A DNA stretch of 64,000 bases from Paenirhizobium daejeonense (GTDB taxonomy: Bacteria; Pseudomonadota; Alphaproteobacteria; Rhizobiales; Rhizobiaceae), in the NCBI RefSeq assembly GCF_014280875.1, contig NZ_JACLAL010000007.1, positions 1 through 64,000 on the forward strand, written 5' to 3'. The notes below the pieces were generated by a model. It saw nothing but the letters and a program-made list of their open reading frames with translations. It was not told where the DNA came from and ran no database searches. Below are positions 51,413 through 60,165 of this stretch, one piece after another. The position numbers and the translations under genes are program-made. Every line of letters starts with the position of its first letter. The first letter of the stretch is position 1.

Positions 51413-53761
51413 CTATGCAGCCTCCCAAACCCGATTAAGGATTTTCGCCGCAAGTGCAGCTTTGTCCTGCGGCAGGAAGCGACCGTAGTGCTGCTGAACG
51501 ACATCCGGTGTGTCCTCGATGGCATAACTCGCCTGTTCATACGATCCGGTTTGCTTGAGGATATGCGTCGCCAGAATGTCCCTGAGATTATGAGGTCCGT
51601 GCGGGAGCAGCCCTTTGATGGCGCCGCGGCCGGTGTAGGGGTTGTAGATCCCATAGCGTTGGATCACAGTCCGCCAGGCTTCATAGAATTTGGTGGAATC
51701 GTATGCCGCGTCCAGACTAGTCGTCTTCACCGTCTTGACGAACAGGGTGCCAGGATCCTTTGCCGAACCAAGCAGTACACCTCGGTGGCGATCGATATAG
51801 GCCTCGAGGTATTTGTAGAGGTCGAGCAAATCCGGCAGGATCAGGCGAAACGGCTTTTGTCCAAAGAATGATGAGCCTGAGTTCTTGAAGGCGATTGATG
51901 GGATGAGGACCTCCCATCCGTTTTCCCGATCGCTCCAGCGCAATTCACCGCATTTCATGTCTTCCAGCCGTCGCTCCGAAGTCGGGAAATGCCCGCGTGG
52001 GCACAAGCGAAGCTGGCGAAGGTTCTTTTGCCGAAGTCCCAGATGCAGGCCGAGGCGCAGCAGAAGGAAAGAGCGGACCGCTTCGGCTGCAGCCCGAGGA
52101 TAGCGGTTTTCATCCGGCATGCGCTTCAGGATTTCATCTGTAATCTTGCGGTACTCCGACAACGGGCTGTCTGCTTCAAGGATCACCATGATCGGCTCGA
52201 ACGGATCGCGATGCACGCGCATGACACGCTGGATTTCCTTCGAGCGATTTGCAGCGTGCCGGTGGAAAGCATCGCAGGCGCCGTGCCAGTCGCGTGCTGC
52301 GAATTCTATCTCCTCCGGCGCGATCAGCCCTTCGATTGGCTGAACCGTCTTCAGGAGCTCCGGATGCTGGCGGATCCAGCCCACCTCCGCCCGCGTGAGA
52401 GCTTGCGCCACCATCAGCATGTCTTCTTCCCATTTGGTGTAGAAGCCGCGGCGGTGCTTCCGCCATTGGAGGTACCAGTCCCAGACGCCCGGGAAGATCA
52501 ACAGGCCAAAGGTTAGTTGGCTGAGCGGCACACCGCGCCCTTTGACGACGCTGGCGGGTGAGGCAGCGAGTGCACCGAACATGAGGCCGAGATGCTCGAC
52601 CTTCTGGGATGCGGTTTCCTCTCCCCAAACTCCATTTCGTTGGAAGCCGATTGCGGTCAGCGTCGATGTCTTGAAGCGGATCAGATCGGCCATCTCCATA
52701 GCCAACCGCGGCGGCGCATCGACGACGTCGGAGAGGAGATCAGGATCTTCAAAGGCCTCGGGATTGTGGCTCGTGCTGTCCGGGTTCATTTGTGGTCGTG
52801 GAGACAGGGTGCCTCCGCCATAGGTGATCCCCGGAAATCGTATTGCATAACGCTGTTTGGTGGCCGCCGCCTGATAGCGACGATAGTCGGTTGATCCCGA
52901 GATGATGACCCGGCGCACCCATTCGATGATTTCCTCCCGCTTGGAGAACGGCAAGCTGCTGAAATTGTCCGGAAGATGCCATGCAAGTCGTCGCCGCTCC
53001 GCAGTGCTGATGTCACCCATATCATGGCCGTATAGGGAGCGGGATTGGTGCGGCAGCTTCACTTTGAAATACCCCTGTCCCAGTCGGTAGCGCCGCTCGA
53101 TACGGGAGAGGATCTCGAAGCTCGTCAGAGATCGCGGCACGCGCTCGCCCTGAACCCATGATAGCAGGGTCTTGTCATCGAACGTCTCGCCCAGGCGAAC
53201 GACGGCGCGGTAGAGTTGCCAGTAGCTCTCGCCGAACCGGCGCATCTGATAAAGGAGTGCATCGTGGAAGCTGGCCGGATCATCGGTTGCTTCGAACAAT
53301 GGTTCAGGGAATGGACTGATTGGTTTCGGTTGTGGTCCCCTCGGCTCTGACGAAGAGGTAGCCGGGGTCTTGTCGGAGAGGATCTGTCGCGGTCTGGAAC
53401 GCGTCGCAGTTTCCGACTTGCGCCGAACGGTATTGCGCGATTTCGTGCGTGGTTTCGTTGACTGGATGTCATCGGCGGCAGGCGGTTCTCCGAGCCACCG
53501 GATAATCGCGTCCAGTCCTGGACGGAGCGCCTTCTTCAAATCGGCTGTCATTTGGTTTTCGATCCCGCATGCCTCGCCAATGGCCGTCCAATCCATACGG
53601 CCACTAACGATCGGTGGTGGCCAGCGGTGGATGACAAGACTTATGAGATAGGTCCGAATGCTGTCCAGAACTCGCTGTGAGGCGATTGGCGCGATGCGCA
53701 CCTCGCAGAAATCCGAGATTTCTCGTTGAAAGTGATGAATTGAAAGATCGTGTGTTGCCAT
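51413..53761 (-). CDS. Very large tyrosine recombinase/integrase-like protein
   Basis: The 782-residue protein starts MATHDLSIHHFQREISDF. The C-terminal 220 residues carry a tyrosine-recombinase catalytic domain: Arg577 in LHLGLRQKNLRQL, a likely Lys626 in IAFKNSG, His724-x-x-Arg727 in HGPHNLRDILATHI, His733, and nucleophile Tyr759 in VVQQHYGRFLP. The 550 residues before it are much longer than the usual SAM-like core-binding domain, with a Ser/Arg/Pro-rich linker at about 95-155. Such long forms occur on mobile islands and may need partners. It is divergent from the HNH gene. Confidence 0.75.
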   Translation of the reverse strand: MATHDLSIHHFQREISDFCEVRIAPIASQRVLDSIRTYLISLVIHRWPPPIVSGRMDWTAIGEACGIENQMTADLKKALRPGLDAIIRWLGEPPAADDIQSTKPRTKSRNTVRRKSETATRSRPRQILSDKTPATSSSEPRGPQPKPISPFPEPLFEATDDPASFHDALLYQMRRFGESYWQLYRAVVRLGETFDDKTLLSWVQGERVPRSLTSFEILSRIERRYRLGQGYFKVKLPHQSRSLYGHDMGDISTAERRRLAWHLPDNFSSLPFSKREEIIEWVRRVIISGSTDYRRYQAAATKQRYAIRFPGITYGGGTLSPRPQMNPDSTSHNPEAFEDPDLLSDVVDAPPRLAMEMADLIRFKTSTLTAIGFQRNGVWGEETASQKVEHLGLMFGALAASPASVVKGRGVPLSQLTFGLLIFPGVWDWYLQWRKHRRGFYTKWEEDMLMVAQALTRAEVGWIRQHPELLKTVQPIEGLIAPEEIEFAARDWHGACDAFHRHAANRSKEIQRVMRVHRDPFEPIMVILEADSPLSEYRKITDEILKRMPDENRYPRAAAEAVRSFLLLRLGLHLGLRQKNLRQLRLCPRGHFPTSERRLEDMKCGELRWSDRENGWEVLIPSIAFKNSGSSFFGQKPFRLILPDLLDLYKYLEAYIDRHRGVLLGSAKDPGTLFVKTVKTTSLDAAYDSTKFYEAWRTVIQRYGIYNPYTGRGAIKGLLPHGPHNLRDILATHILKQTGSYEQASYAIEDTPDVVQQHYGRFLPQDKAALAAKILNRVWEAA

Positions 53762-53912
53762 GCTCTTATTCCGTTTCTCTCGATACCGTTGTCGAGGGCG
53801 GGCGGGAATAGGAGTGGACATTTAACAAATGGTATGCCGCAGCGGCGAACATCTGGGGCCAGGCTGAGGTCCCCAGATTTCAAATGAAGCATCAAGAGCC
53901 TCATGCTAAAGA

Positions 53913-54824
53913 TTGCAGATGGGATTCGGGGTTTTCATTCACCGGTCAGATTCGATTTACGATGATAGCCCGGCTGAACAATACCAGTTCCCGGGCCAGT
54001 ATCTCGGTCGTGTCCAGGCGTGTGTGGGTGACTGGATCATCTACTACGAGCCTCGGAAAGTCGCAGCGACCCGCGGCTATTTTGCTGTCGCCAAGGTTGA
54101 GCGGGTTATTCCTGATCCGAAGGCGCCCGGCATGTATCTGGCGCTGATCGAACACGGCAGCTATCTCGACTTCATCAATCCCGTTCCGTTCAGCGGACCA
54201 GACGGTGTCATAGAGCGAGGCGTGCTGAATGAAGAGGGGCGCATTTCGGGCAGAGCACAGGCCGCAGTCCGGCCGATATCCGCAGCAGATTTCAACCGCA
54301 TCGTATCGATCGGCATCGACGAGGATGAGCCTGAACTGCCTCGGCTGGATGAGCCAGGGGTGACGCATGCGGTCGATGGATTTGCAGATGAAGCGCAAGC
54401 GCCGTTCATATTCGAGCAGGAGCGCGACCGGGTTATGCAACTCTCGTCGCGGATCGTTCGAAATCGGCTATTTCGCCGGCTCGTTCTTCACGCCTATGAC
54501 AAACGATGTGCCATCACGGGATTGAAGCTCATCAACGGTGGTGGCCGGGCGGAGGTCGATGCCGCACATATTCGGCCGGTGGAAGCGAGCGGGCCCGATA
54601 TTCTATCCAACGGAATTGCGCTTTCGGGTACCGCACACTGGATGTTTGACCGTGGTTTGATTGGCCTTTCGGACGATCTTGATATCCTGATATCGCGTCA
54701 CGCGAATGATCCTGACAGCATCCAAGGACTCCTCAACAAGACCGGGAAGGCGATCGTGCCCGGCCGGGTCTTCGAGCGGCCACATCCCCAGTTCCTGAGA
54801 TGGCACCGTGAGAACTGCTTCTGA
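53913..54824 (+). CDS. HNH endonuclease with extra N-terminal domain
   Basis: The 303-residue protein has a C-terminal HNH_2-type nuclease at about 195-290: HAYDKRCAITGLKL, AEVDAAHIRPVEASGPDILSNGIALSGTAHWMFDRGLIGL. The conserved His, Asn and His are in place. The N-terminal 120 residues (GQYLGRVQACVGDWIIYYEPRKVAATRGYFAVAKVERVIPD) look like a PUA/ASCH/EVE-type beta-barrel. Such domains read modified bases in modification-dependent restriction enzymes. A role in restriction of incoming DNA is inferred. ATG 53919 is an alternative start. Confidence 0.8.
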   Translation: MQMGFGVFIHRSDSIYDDSPAEQYQFPGQYLGRVQACVGDWIIYYEPRKVAATRGYFAVAKVERVIPDPKAPGMYLALIEHGSYLDFINPVPFSGPDGVIERGVLNEEGRISGRAQAAVRPISAADFNRIVSIGIDEDEPELPRLDEPGVTHAVDGFADEAQAPFIFEQERDRVMQLSSRIVRNRLFRRLVLHAYDKRCAITGLKLINGGGRAEVDAAHIRPVEASGPDILSNGIALSGTAHWMFDRGLIGLSDDLDILISRHANDPDSIQGLLNKTGKAIVPGRVFERPHPQFLRWHRENCF

Positions 54825-54889
54825 CCGTACCGAAGGACAGACCGGCCAAGGGGCCGGAACCGCTTCGGCAACTGGAAAAGGAAACCATC

Positions 54890-55492
54890 ATGGCAAAGCC
54901 CGCAACCCCTTCTCGTCAAACCACTCGCCCTGCTTCTGGCCGTGTCGTGCAACTGCGTAAGGGCGCCACCATCGAAATGGTCCGCCTAACATGCCCCGAC
55001 GAAGCCCAGGCGCTGAAGGCCGCCGAAAGCTTTGGCACCGCCATCCTCGACAGCGGCGGCATGCGCGACCTGCATGAGCGCCTGATCGTCGAGACCGCAA
55101 CCGCTCTCTCCGATGGCCTTGGCGAACGCGCAATGCAGATCCATCTCCAGCGCATCGTCGGCGCCTATGTCGGTTCCGCTCATGGCGCCGGCCAGTTCTA
55201 CAGCAAAGCCGTCACCGAAGCGCGCGACGCCACCGCCAAGGGATCTGCTGACGCCCGCGACGAGGACCTCGATGGCCCGGTCGGCTATGACAGCGCCGCC
55301 CAGCGCAAGCGCGAGTTCGCCGCCGACATGGGCATCCAGGCCCATGCGCTCCGCCTGGCTCCCGAAGGCGCTGTGGCTGCCTACAGCCAAATCGTCGGTG
55401 AAGCCTGGAAGCCCTTCGATCCCCCAGTCGAAAATCCCAGCCAGTCTTTCGACCGCAGGGCGGCCGCCGCGCAGATGTCGGCCTTCGATTGA
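54890..55492 (+). CDS. Conserved hypothetical protein of mobile islands
   Basis: The 200-residue soluble protein was not assigned to a named family. It is alanine-rich: VVQLRKGATIEMVRLTCPDEAQALKAAESFGTAILDSGG, a middle LHERLIVETATALSDGLGERAMQIHLQRIVGAYVGSAHGAGQFYSKAV, and a charged tail. Similar proteins seem common beside ArdC-type and DNA-processing genes on rhizobial plasmids, which is memory rather than evidence here. It lies 65 bases after the HNH gene on the same strand and may be co-transcribed. Confidence 0.6.
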   Translation: MAKPATPSRQTTRPASGRVVQLRKGATIEMVRLTCPDEAQALKAAESFGTAILDSGGMRDLHERLIVETATALSDGLGERAMQIHLQRIVGAYVGSAHGAGQFYSKAVTEARDATAKGSADARDEDLDGPVGYDSAAQRKREFAADMGIQAHALRLAPEGAVAAYSQIVGEAWKPFDPPVENPSQSFDRRAAAAQMSAFD

Positions 55493-55579
55493 GTCCGAGC
55501 TGGCGGAGCTTCGGCTCCGCCATTTTCATGGTGGGCGTGCCCCCCCTCAGCCCGGTAACGCTGGCGCACAAGCCGTCAG

Positions 55580-56233
55580 TCACGGCTTTCTTGCGATCAT
55601 GCTGGTGACGTTTTCGATTTTGTCGAGCCAAGCCGCAGCGGTCAAATTGCTCCAGGAGATGATCTTGCGAATCCGCTCATACTCCTCCTGAATGTTGCGC
55701 CGGAAAATCGGTTCATGGTGTGCGATGCGGTTTCGCAGATCACGTATCTTGAAAAGGGTATCGTTTCCTTCGCCGCGTAAGGCTTGAACGGTTCTGCTGC
55801 TATCCGTGTTCGGAAACACTGTCCGAAAATGCGCGTTCCAGATCGCACCGTCATGCCCATGTGTCAGCATCTTCTCCCAGAAGACAAAGCTCAATTCGGC
55901 AACGATCTTCCCTGATGTCGGCAGAGAACGAAGTCCCATAAGGTTTCGACGCGGACTGTATCCCGTCGGGGGATTTCGCAAGCTGATTTCGAAGCCTCGT
56001 TCCCATGGCCAATTCGGCCCATAGGTCGATTCTATTGCCGAGACGATTGAATTGCGAACGCTGACTTCGCATATCTGAAGGGGAACGAAGAATGCCGATG
56101 AGAGTTCAAGATTCCACTGGTAGAGTTCCAGCGCCGCTTCTTTGTCACCGGCCTTTTCAGCCAGATAAGTTGCGAAACGCGGAGCCGATAAAACGGTTGG
56201 GAGATTATGGATTTCGTCGTGTGTGAATGGCAA
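55580..56233 (-). CDS. Abi-like HEPN-domain protein (abortive-infection type)
   Basis: The 217-residue protein matches the Abi_2 pattern: YQWNLELSSAFFVPLQICEVSVRNSIVSAI in the first half and IRDLRNRIAHHEPIF in the second. Arg167-Asn-x-x-x-His172 is the HEPN R-x4-6-H ribonuclease motif. HEPN proteins of this kind cleave RNA when phage infection is sensed and stop cell growth. It lies on the strand opposite to the HNH and ArdC-like genes, between them. No separate antitoxin gene is visible. Confidence 0.8.
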   Translation of the reverse strand: MPFTHDEIHNLPTVLSAPRFATYLAEKAGDKEAALELYQWNLELSSAFFVPLQICEVSVRNSIVSAIESTYGPNWPWERGFEISLRNPPTGYSPRRNLMGLRSLPTSGKIVAELSFVFWEKMLTHGHDGAIWNAHFRTVFPNTDSSRTVQALRGEGNDTLFKIRDLRNRIAHHEPIFRRNIQEEYERIRKIISWSNLTAAAWLDKIENVTSMIARKP

Positions 56234-56716
56234 TTGTTCGGTCCCGTCGCAGACAGCAGAGGTCAGCTTGTCATTGACAAATACACGTGATTCTGACTAA
56301 TTAGAAATCGAAAGGCGCGTGAGGTCGCGGGGTAACACCACCCTCATCGTCATACGATAAATGGAAAGAGCTCGACACTGGCGGGCTTTTTTCATTTTCA
56401 GCTGGTCATTCGCTGTCGTCTATGGCGCCCAGCTCTGCTGACATCCCAGCCTGAACTCAATTGGTGCGCGGCGCCAGCTCTCCTTCGATTGGTCCTTCTA
56501 GAACGCGACGACAACGGTATCGGAAGGTTATTCCCCACCCATCGCGTCCCGTCCCTCCTGTCGGTCCTGCAGGAGCCGGCAACCGGCGCAACGGCTGCGC
56601 CGTCCTTCTCTTCGTTCCGGCCTTCCGGTGCGCCTGCCACCGATCGCTTCTGCTCTCGGCCCTCCACGACGGGGCCGCGATCGGCGCGGCCTCCTCAGAA
56701 AACGGAGGTCTGGAAT
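56234..56716. other. Long leader region between Abi-like and ArdC-like genes
   Basis: About 480 bases with no recognised gene. A possible forward promoter lies at 56274-56303, and the ArdC ribosome site (GGAGG) at its right end. An open frame runs into the ArdC gene from 56489, but its first 76 codons are Pro/Ser/Arg-rich without homology. A long 5' leader or a lost small gene are both possible. Confidence 0.4.
56274..56303 (+). promoter_or_regulatory. Possible sigma70-type promoter
   Basis: TTGACA at 56274-56279 is followed after 18 bases by TAATTA (56298-56303). The sequence fits a vegetative promoter reading towards the ArdC-like gene, though the gap to its start is over 400 bases. Confidence 0.35.
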
Positions 56717-57643
56717 ATGAGCAGGAAATCAGAAAACACGCGCACGGACATTTACGCGCGCATCACGGACAGGATCGTCGCCGATCTGGAAAAGGGTGTG
56801 CGCCCGTGGGTGCAGCCGTGGAGCGTTCGCAACATGTCCGGCCGGGTCAGCCGGCCGCTTCGGCACAATGGTCAACCGTATTCGGGGCTCAATGTTCTGC
56901 TCTTATGGTCTGAGAGTGTTGCCAGCGGCTTCATGTCGGCAACGTGGATGACTCTTCGTCAGGCAAACGAGCTTGGCGCGCATGTGCGAAAGGGTGAGCG
57001 AGGTGCGACCGTCGTCTATGCCAGCCGCTTCACGAAGACGGAGAAGGATGCGGGCGGCGGCGAAGTCGAGCGGGATATCCCGTATCTTAAGGCGTACACT
57101 GTGTTTAACTGCGATCAGATAGACCGTCTTCCCGATCACTATTACCGCAGTCCGGAGCCGGTCGCAAAGCCGCTGGAGCGTATCGTGCATGCCGACCGCT
57201 TCTTTGACAACACGGGTGCCGAGGTCCGCTATGGCGGCGACAAGGCCTATTACTCTGCGGTCACCGACCACATTCAACTGCCCCAGCCGGAACAGTTCCG
57301 GGACACGGCGTCCTTTGTTGCCACGAGAGCCCACGAAACCCTGCATTGGACTTCGGGGCCGGGCCGCCTGAACAGGGATCTCAGCCACTATCGCAAGGAT
57401 CGCCGCGAGAGGGCCTTCGAGGAGATGCTCGTGGAATTGGGATCGGCAATGCTCTGCGCTGATTTTGGTATCGTTCCGGAGCTGGAGCCGCGGCCGGATC
57501 ATGCTGCTTATATCCACAGTTGGGCCGCGATCCTCGGCTCCGACACGCGGGCTATCTTCCAGGCGGTTGCGCATGCGCAGCGCGCTGTCGCCTATCTTCA
57601 TGATCTCCAGCCGAAGGCTGAAGCCGAGTGGGAGTCCACTTGA
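56717..57643 (+). CDS. ArdC-like antirestriction protein with zincin domain
   Basis: The 308-residue protein has an N-terminal ArdC_N single-strand-DNA-binding domain at about 8-135 (DIYARITDRIVADLEKGVRPWVQPW, then NGQPYSGLNVLLLW and FNCDQIDRLP). A C-terminal zinc metallopeptidase domain has His206-Glu-x-x-His210 in TRAHETLHWTSG and a following Glu in EEMLVELGSAMLCADFG. ArdC proteins protect transferred DNA against restriction on conjugative plasmids. ATG 56717 follows GGAGG. Beside an HNH nuclease and an Abi protein it forms a mixed defence/anti-defence block. Confidence 0.9.
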   Translation: MSRKSENTRTDIYARITDRIVADLEKGVRPWVQPWSVRNMSGRVSRPLRHNGQPYSGLNVLLLWSESVASGFMSATWMTLRQANELGAHVRKGERGATVVYASRFTKTEKDAGGGEVERDIPYLKAYTVFNCDQIDRLPDHYYRSPEPVAKPLERIVHADRFFDNTGAEVRYGGDKAYYSAVTDHIQLPQPEQFRDTASFVATRAHETLHWTSGPGRLNRDLSHYRKDRRERAFEEMLVELGSAMLCADFGIVPELEPRPDHAAYIHSWAAILGSDTRAIFQAVAHAQRAVAYLHDLQPKAEAEWEST

Positions 57644-57836
57644 TGCCGGACGCCTCGTACAAGAAGGGGAGGGCGAACGCCGTCCCCGGTCGCTGATTCT
57701 GAGCAGGTCTATTTGTGAATTTTCTTCGTGGATCCTGGGAACTGCGCCCGACTACTGCATCCGGCGCCATTCCTCCATCTTCTTGGTCAACAGGAACGGA
57801 CCTGTTTCAACCATCTCGATACGGAAGGAAAAGACA

Positions 57837-58850
57837 ATGGCTCTCAAGGATATGCTGCCAAGCAAGCTCGGCTTCGGCGCTGCTCCTCTTGGCAACATGT
57901 TTCGCGATATTCCCGAGGAGGAAGCGCTGGCAACCGTCGAGGCCGCATGGGAAGGCGGCATCCGCTATTACGACAATGCGCCATTTTATGGCGCGGGTCT
58001 CGCCGAAATCCGCATGGGGCAGGCACTCGCCGGCAAGCCGCGTAACCAGTATGTCATCAGCACGAAGGTTGGCCGCCTGATCCTCGATGAAGTCGAGGAT
58101 ATCAGCGCCCGTGATCTCGGCGAGAAGGGCGACGTATTCAAGTATGGCCTCCCGAACAAGATCGTCAACGATTACACCGAGGACGCGACCTACCGCTCGA
58201 TCGAAGACAGCCTGAAGCGCCTCAAGACTGACTATATCGATATCGCCTGGGTGCATGATATCGCGCAGGATTTCTATGGCGATGAATGGCTCGCCAAGTT
58301 CGAAGAGGCGCGTAAGGGCGCATTCCGCGCGCTCGACCGGATGCGTGACGAAGGAGTCATCAAGGCCTGGGGGCTTGGCGTCAACAAGGTCGAGCCGATC
58401 GAACTCTTGCTGGCGCTGGATGAGCCCCGGCCGGACGGTTTCCTGCTGGCCGGGCGGTATTCGCTCCTCGATCACGACCGCGCCCTGCAGCGCGTCATGC
58501 CGACTGTTGCCGAACGCGGCCTTGGGATCGTCGCAGGCGGTCCTTATAGCTCGGGCGCACTCGTCGGCGGCCCGAACTTCGAATATGCGCCGGCGACGCC
58601 AGAAATCCTGGCCAAGGTCGTCGCGATCAAGGCGATCGCCGATCGCTACGGGATTTCAATGAAGGCTGCTGGGCTTCAGTTTGCGCTTGCCAACCCTGCG
58701 GTTGCCGCAGTCATCCCTGGCGCCAGCCGTCCGGCCCGAATTGCCGAGGATGGGGCCGCACTGCGCGAGACGATCCCGGCGGATTTCTGGCGCGAACTAC
58801 GCTCTGGCGGTCTCGTCAATTTGGCAGCGCCGCTTCCGATCGAAGACTGA
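57837..58850 (+). CDS. Aldo/keto reductase (D-threo-aldose/fucose dehydrogenase-like)
   Basis: The 337-residue protein begins LPSKLGFGAAPLGNMFRDIPEEEALATVEAAWEGGIRYYDNAPFYGAGLAE, with catalytic Asp and Tyr. It continues with VISTKVGRLI (Lys), DYIDIAWVHDI (His) and PGASRPARIAED. This order matches D-threo-aldose 1-dehydrogenase or pyridoxal reductase-like members, which oxidise sugars such as fucose or galactose. AAGGAAAAGACA precedes the ATG. It converges on a LysR gene, with a hairpin between. Confidence 0.9.
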   Translation: MALKDMLPSKLGFGAAPLGNMFRDIPEEEALATVEAAWEGGIRYYDNAPFYGAGLAEIRMGQALAGKPRNQYVISTKVGRLILDEVEDISARDLGEKGDVFKYGLPNKIVNDYTEDATYRSIEDSLKRLKTDYIDIAWVHDIAQDFYGDEWLAKFEEARKGAFRALDRMRDEGVIKAWGLGVNKVEPIELLLALDEPRPDGFLLAGRYSLLDHDRALQRVMPTVAERGLGIVAGGPYSSGALVGGPNFEYAPATPEILAKVVAIKAIADRYGISMKAAGLQFALANPAVAAVIPGASRPARIAEDGAALRETIPADFWRELRSGGLVNLAAPLPIED

Positions 58851-58877
58851 CTGACTGCCGATCGCATCACTGACGTA

Positions 58878-58914
58878 GACCGGGGTACCACCGTATCCCG
58901 GTCGGCTTTGCGTT
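58878..58914. terminator. Hairpin between converging genes
   Basis: GACCGGG (58878-58884) and CCCGGTC (58897-58903) form a 7-bp stem followed by GGCTTTGCGTTTT. It lies 28 bases after the aldo/keto reductase stop at 58850. Confidence 0.55.
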
Positions 58915-59820
58915 TTATCGCGGCTGCAAGAATGTCTGCATTTGCGGAATGGCGAAGTCGAGGAATGCGCGGACACGCGCCGGCAGGAACTGCGATCCGC
59001 GATAGAGGGCATGAACCTCGTCGACGACGCCGATATCGCTGTCCGCCAGAAGCTCGACGAGTTCGCCGCGCTCGATGGGTCCGCGTAGATGATAGTCCGC
59101 AAGACGGATGATGCCGACGCCGGCAATCGCCATCCTGCGCAAGGTATCACCATTGTTGACCAGCAACGACCCGCTCAGCATGCGCTCGACGATCCGTCCA
59201 CCTTCCCGCATCGGCCAGACGGGCATGGCCCGGCGGAAATTGAAGCCGAGGCAATTGTGATGCACGAGCTCTTCCGGCGTGACCGGCGTTCCGTGGCGCT
59301 TCAGATAGGCCGGTGAAGCGACGATGCAGCGTTTTGTCTCGCCGATCTTGCGCGCCATCAGGTTAGAGTCGGGAAGCTTGCCAACCCGGATTGCTATATC
59401 CGTGCGGTCGAGATAGAGATCGACCACCTCGTCCGACAATGAAAGATCCACGATCACATTGGGATAGGCTTCGAAGAAGGCCGGCAGTATGGGCTCCACG
59501 GCCGTCGTGCCAAAGCTCACCGAGGAGGTTATGCGGACAACGCCTTCGGCCTCTGCTCCTCCCTGCGCGATCTGCTGTTCGGTCTCGTCGAGCTGGGCAA
59601 GCAGCGCCTGGCTGCGCTCGTAGTAGAACTGCCCCTCTTCGGTCAGGGCCAGCCGGCGCGTCGAGCGCTCGATCAATCGGACACCCAGCCGGGATTCCAG
59701 ACGGGCGATGAGTTTCGACACGGTCGAAGGCGTCATCAGCATGAGCCGCGCTGCCTCGGAAAAGCTTCCGGCCTCCACGACCCTAACGAACACCATCATT
59801 TCGCCTGCGCGGTTATCCAT
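58915..59820 (-). CDS. LysR family transcriptional regulator
   Basis: The 301-residue protein has an HTH in MVFVRVVEAGSFSEAARLMLMTPSTVSKLIARLESRLGVRLIERSTRRLALTEEG. The effector domain has VRITSSVSFGTTAVEPILPAF and TDIAIRVGKLPDSNLMARKIGETKRCIVASPAYLKRHG. It is divergent from the MFS exporter at 60166 and so probably its regulator. ATG 59820 is preferred over 59844 because the HTH then starts at the usual distance. Confidence 0.9.
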   Translation of the reverse strand: MDNRAGEMMVFVRVVEAGSFSEAARLMLMTPSTVSKLIARLESRLGVRLIERSTRRLALTEEGQFYYERSQALLAQLDETEQQIAQGGAEAEGVVRITSSVSFGTTAVEPILPAFFEAYPNVIVDLSLSDEVVDLYLDRTDIAIRVGKLPDSNLMARKIGETKRCIVASPAYLKRHGTPVTPEELVHHNCLGFNFRRAMPVWPMREGGRIVERMLSGSLLVNNGDTLRRMAIAGVGIIRLADYHLRGPIERGELVELLADSDIGVVDEVHALYRGSQFLPARVRAFLDFAIPQMQTFLQPR

Positions 59821-60165
59821 CGCCAACCTATGATCTGAGTTCACCGAAACCTGTAAGTTTTAGCAAGCTTTCTCCTATCTGTCGTGCCATATGTGAACCG
59901 GACTATCAAATACGTTGATGTGAGATCTGAAACGGCATCGACTGTTCAAAATAGTGCGGGCGGTGATGCGTTGGCTTCAACGCCCCTGATAAAAAGAGCC
60001 TCTCGGCCGCCCATAGCCCCTCCTGTGAAACGCTTTCTCAAATGCTGGGAACAAGCTCCGTCTACTGAGCACGCAGCCGATGTGAGATCTAATTGCCAGA
60101 GCAGCGGCCGGACACGTGTCCCGCAAAAGACTGTTCCCCATACGGTTTTGGAAAGGATCATCATC
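59821..60165. promoter_or_regulatory. Divergent LysR/MFS promoter region with a 12-base direct repeat
   Basis: A 345-base intergenic region holds the exact repeat GATGTGAGATCT at 59917-59928 and 60079-60090, 162 bases apart. An open frame continues upstream from the MFS gene to 59884 but lacks homology. The repeat could mark regulator sites or a small duplication. GGAAAGG at 60150 is the MFS ribosome site. Confidence 0.4.
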
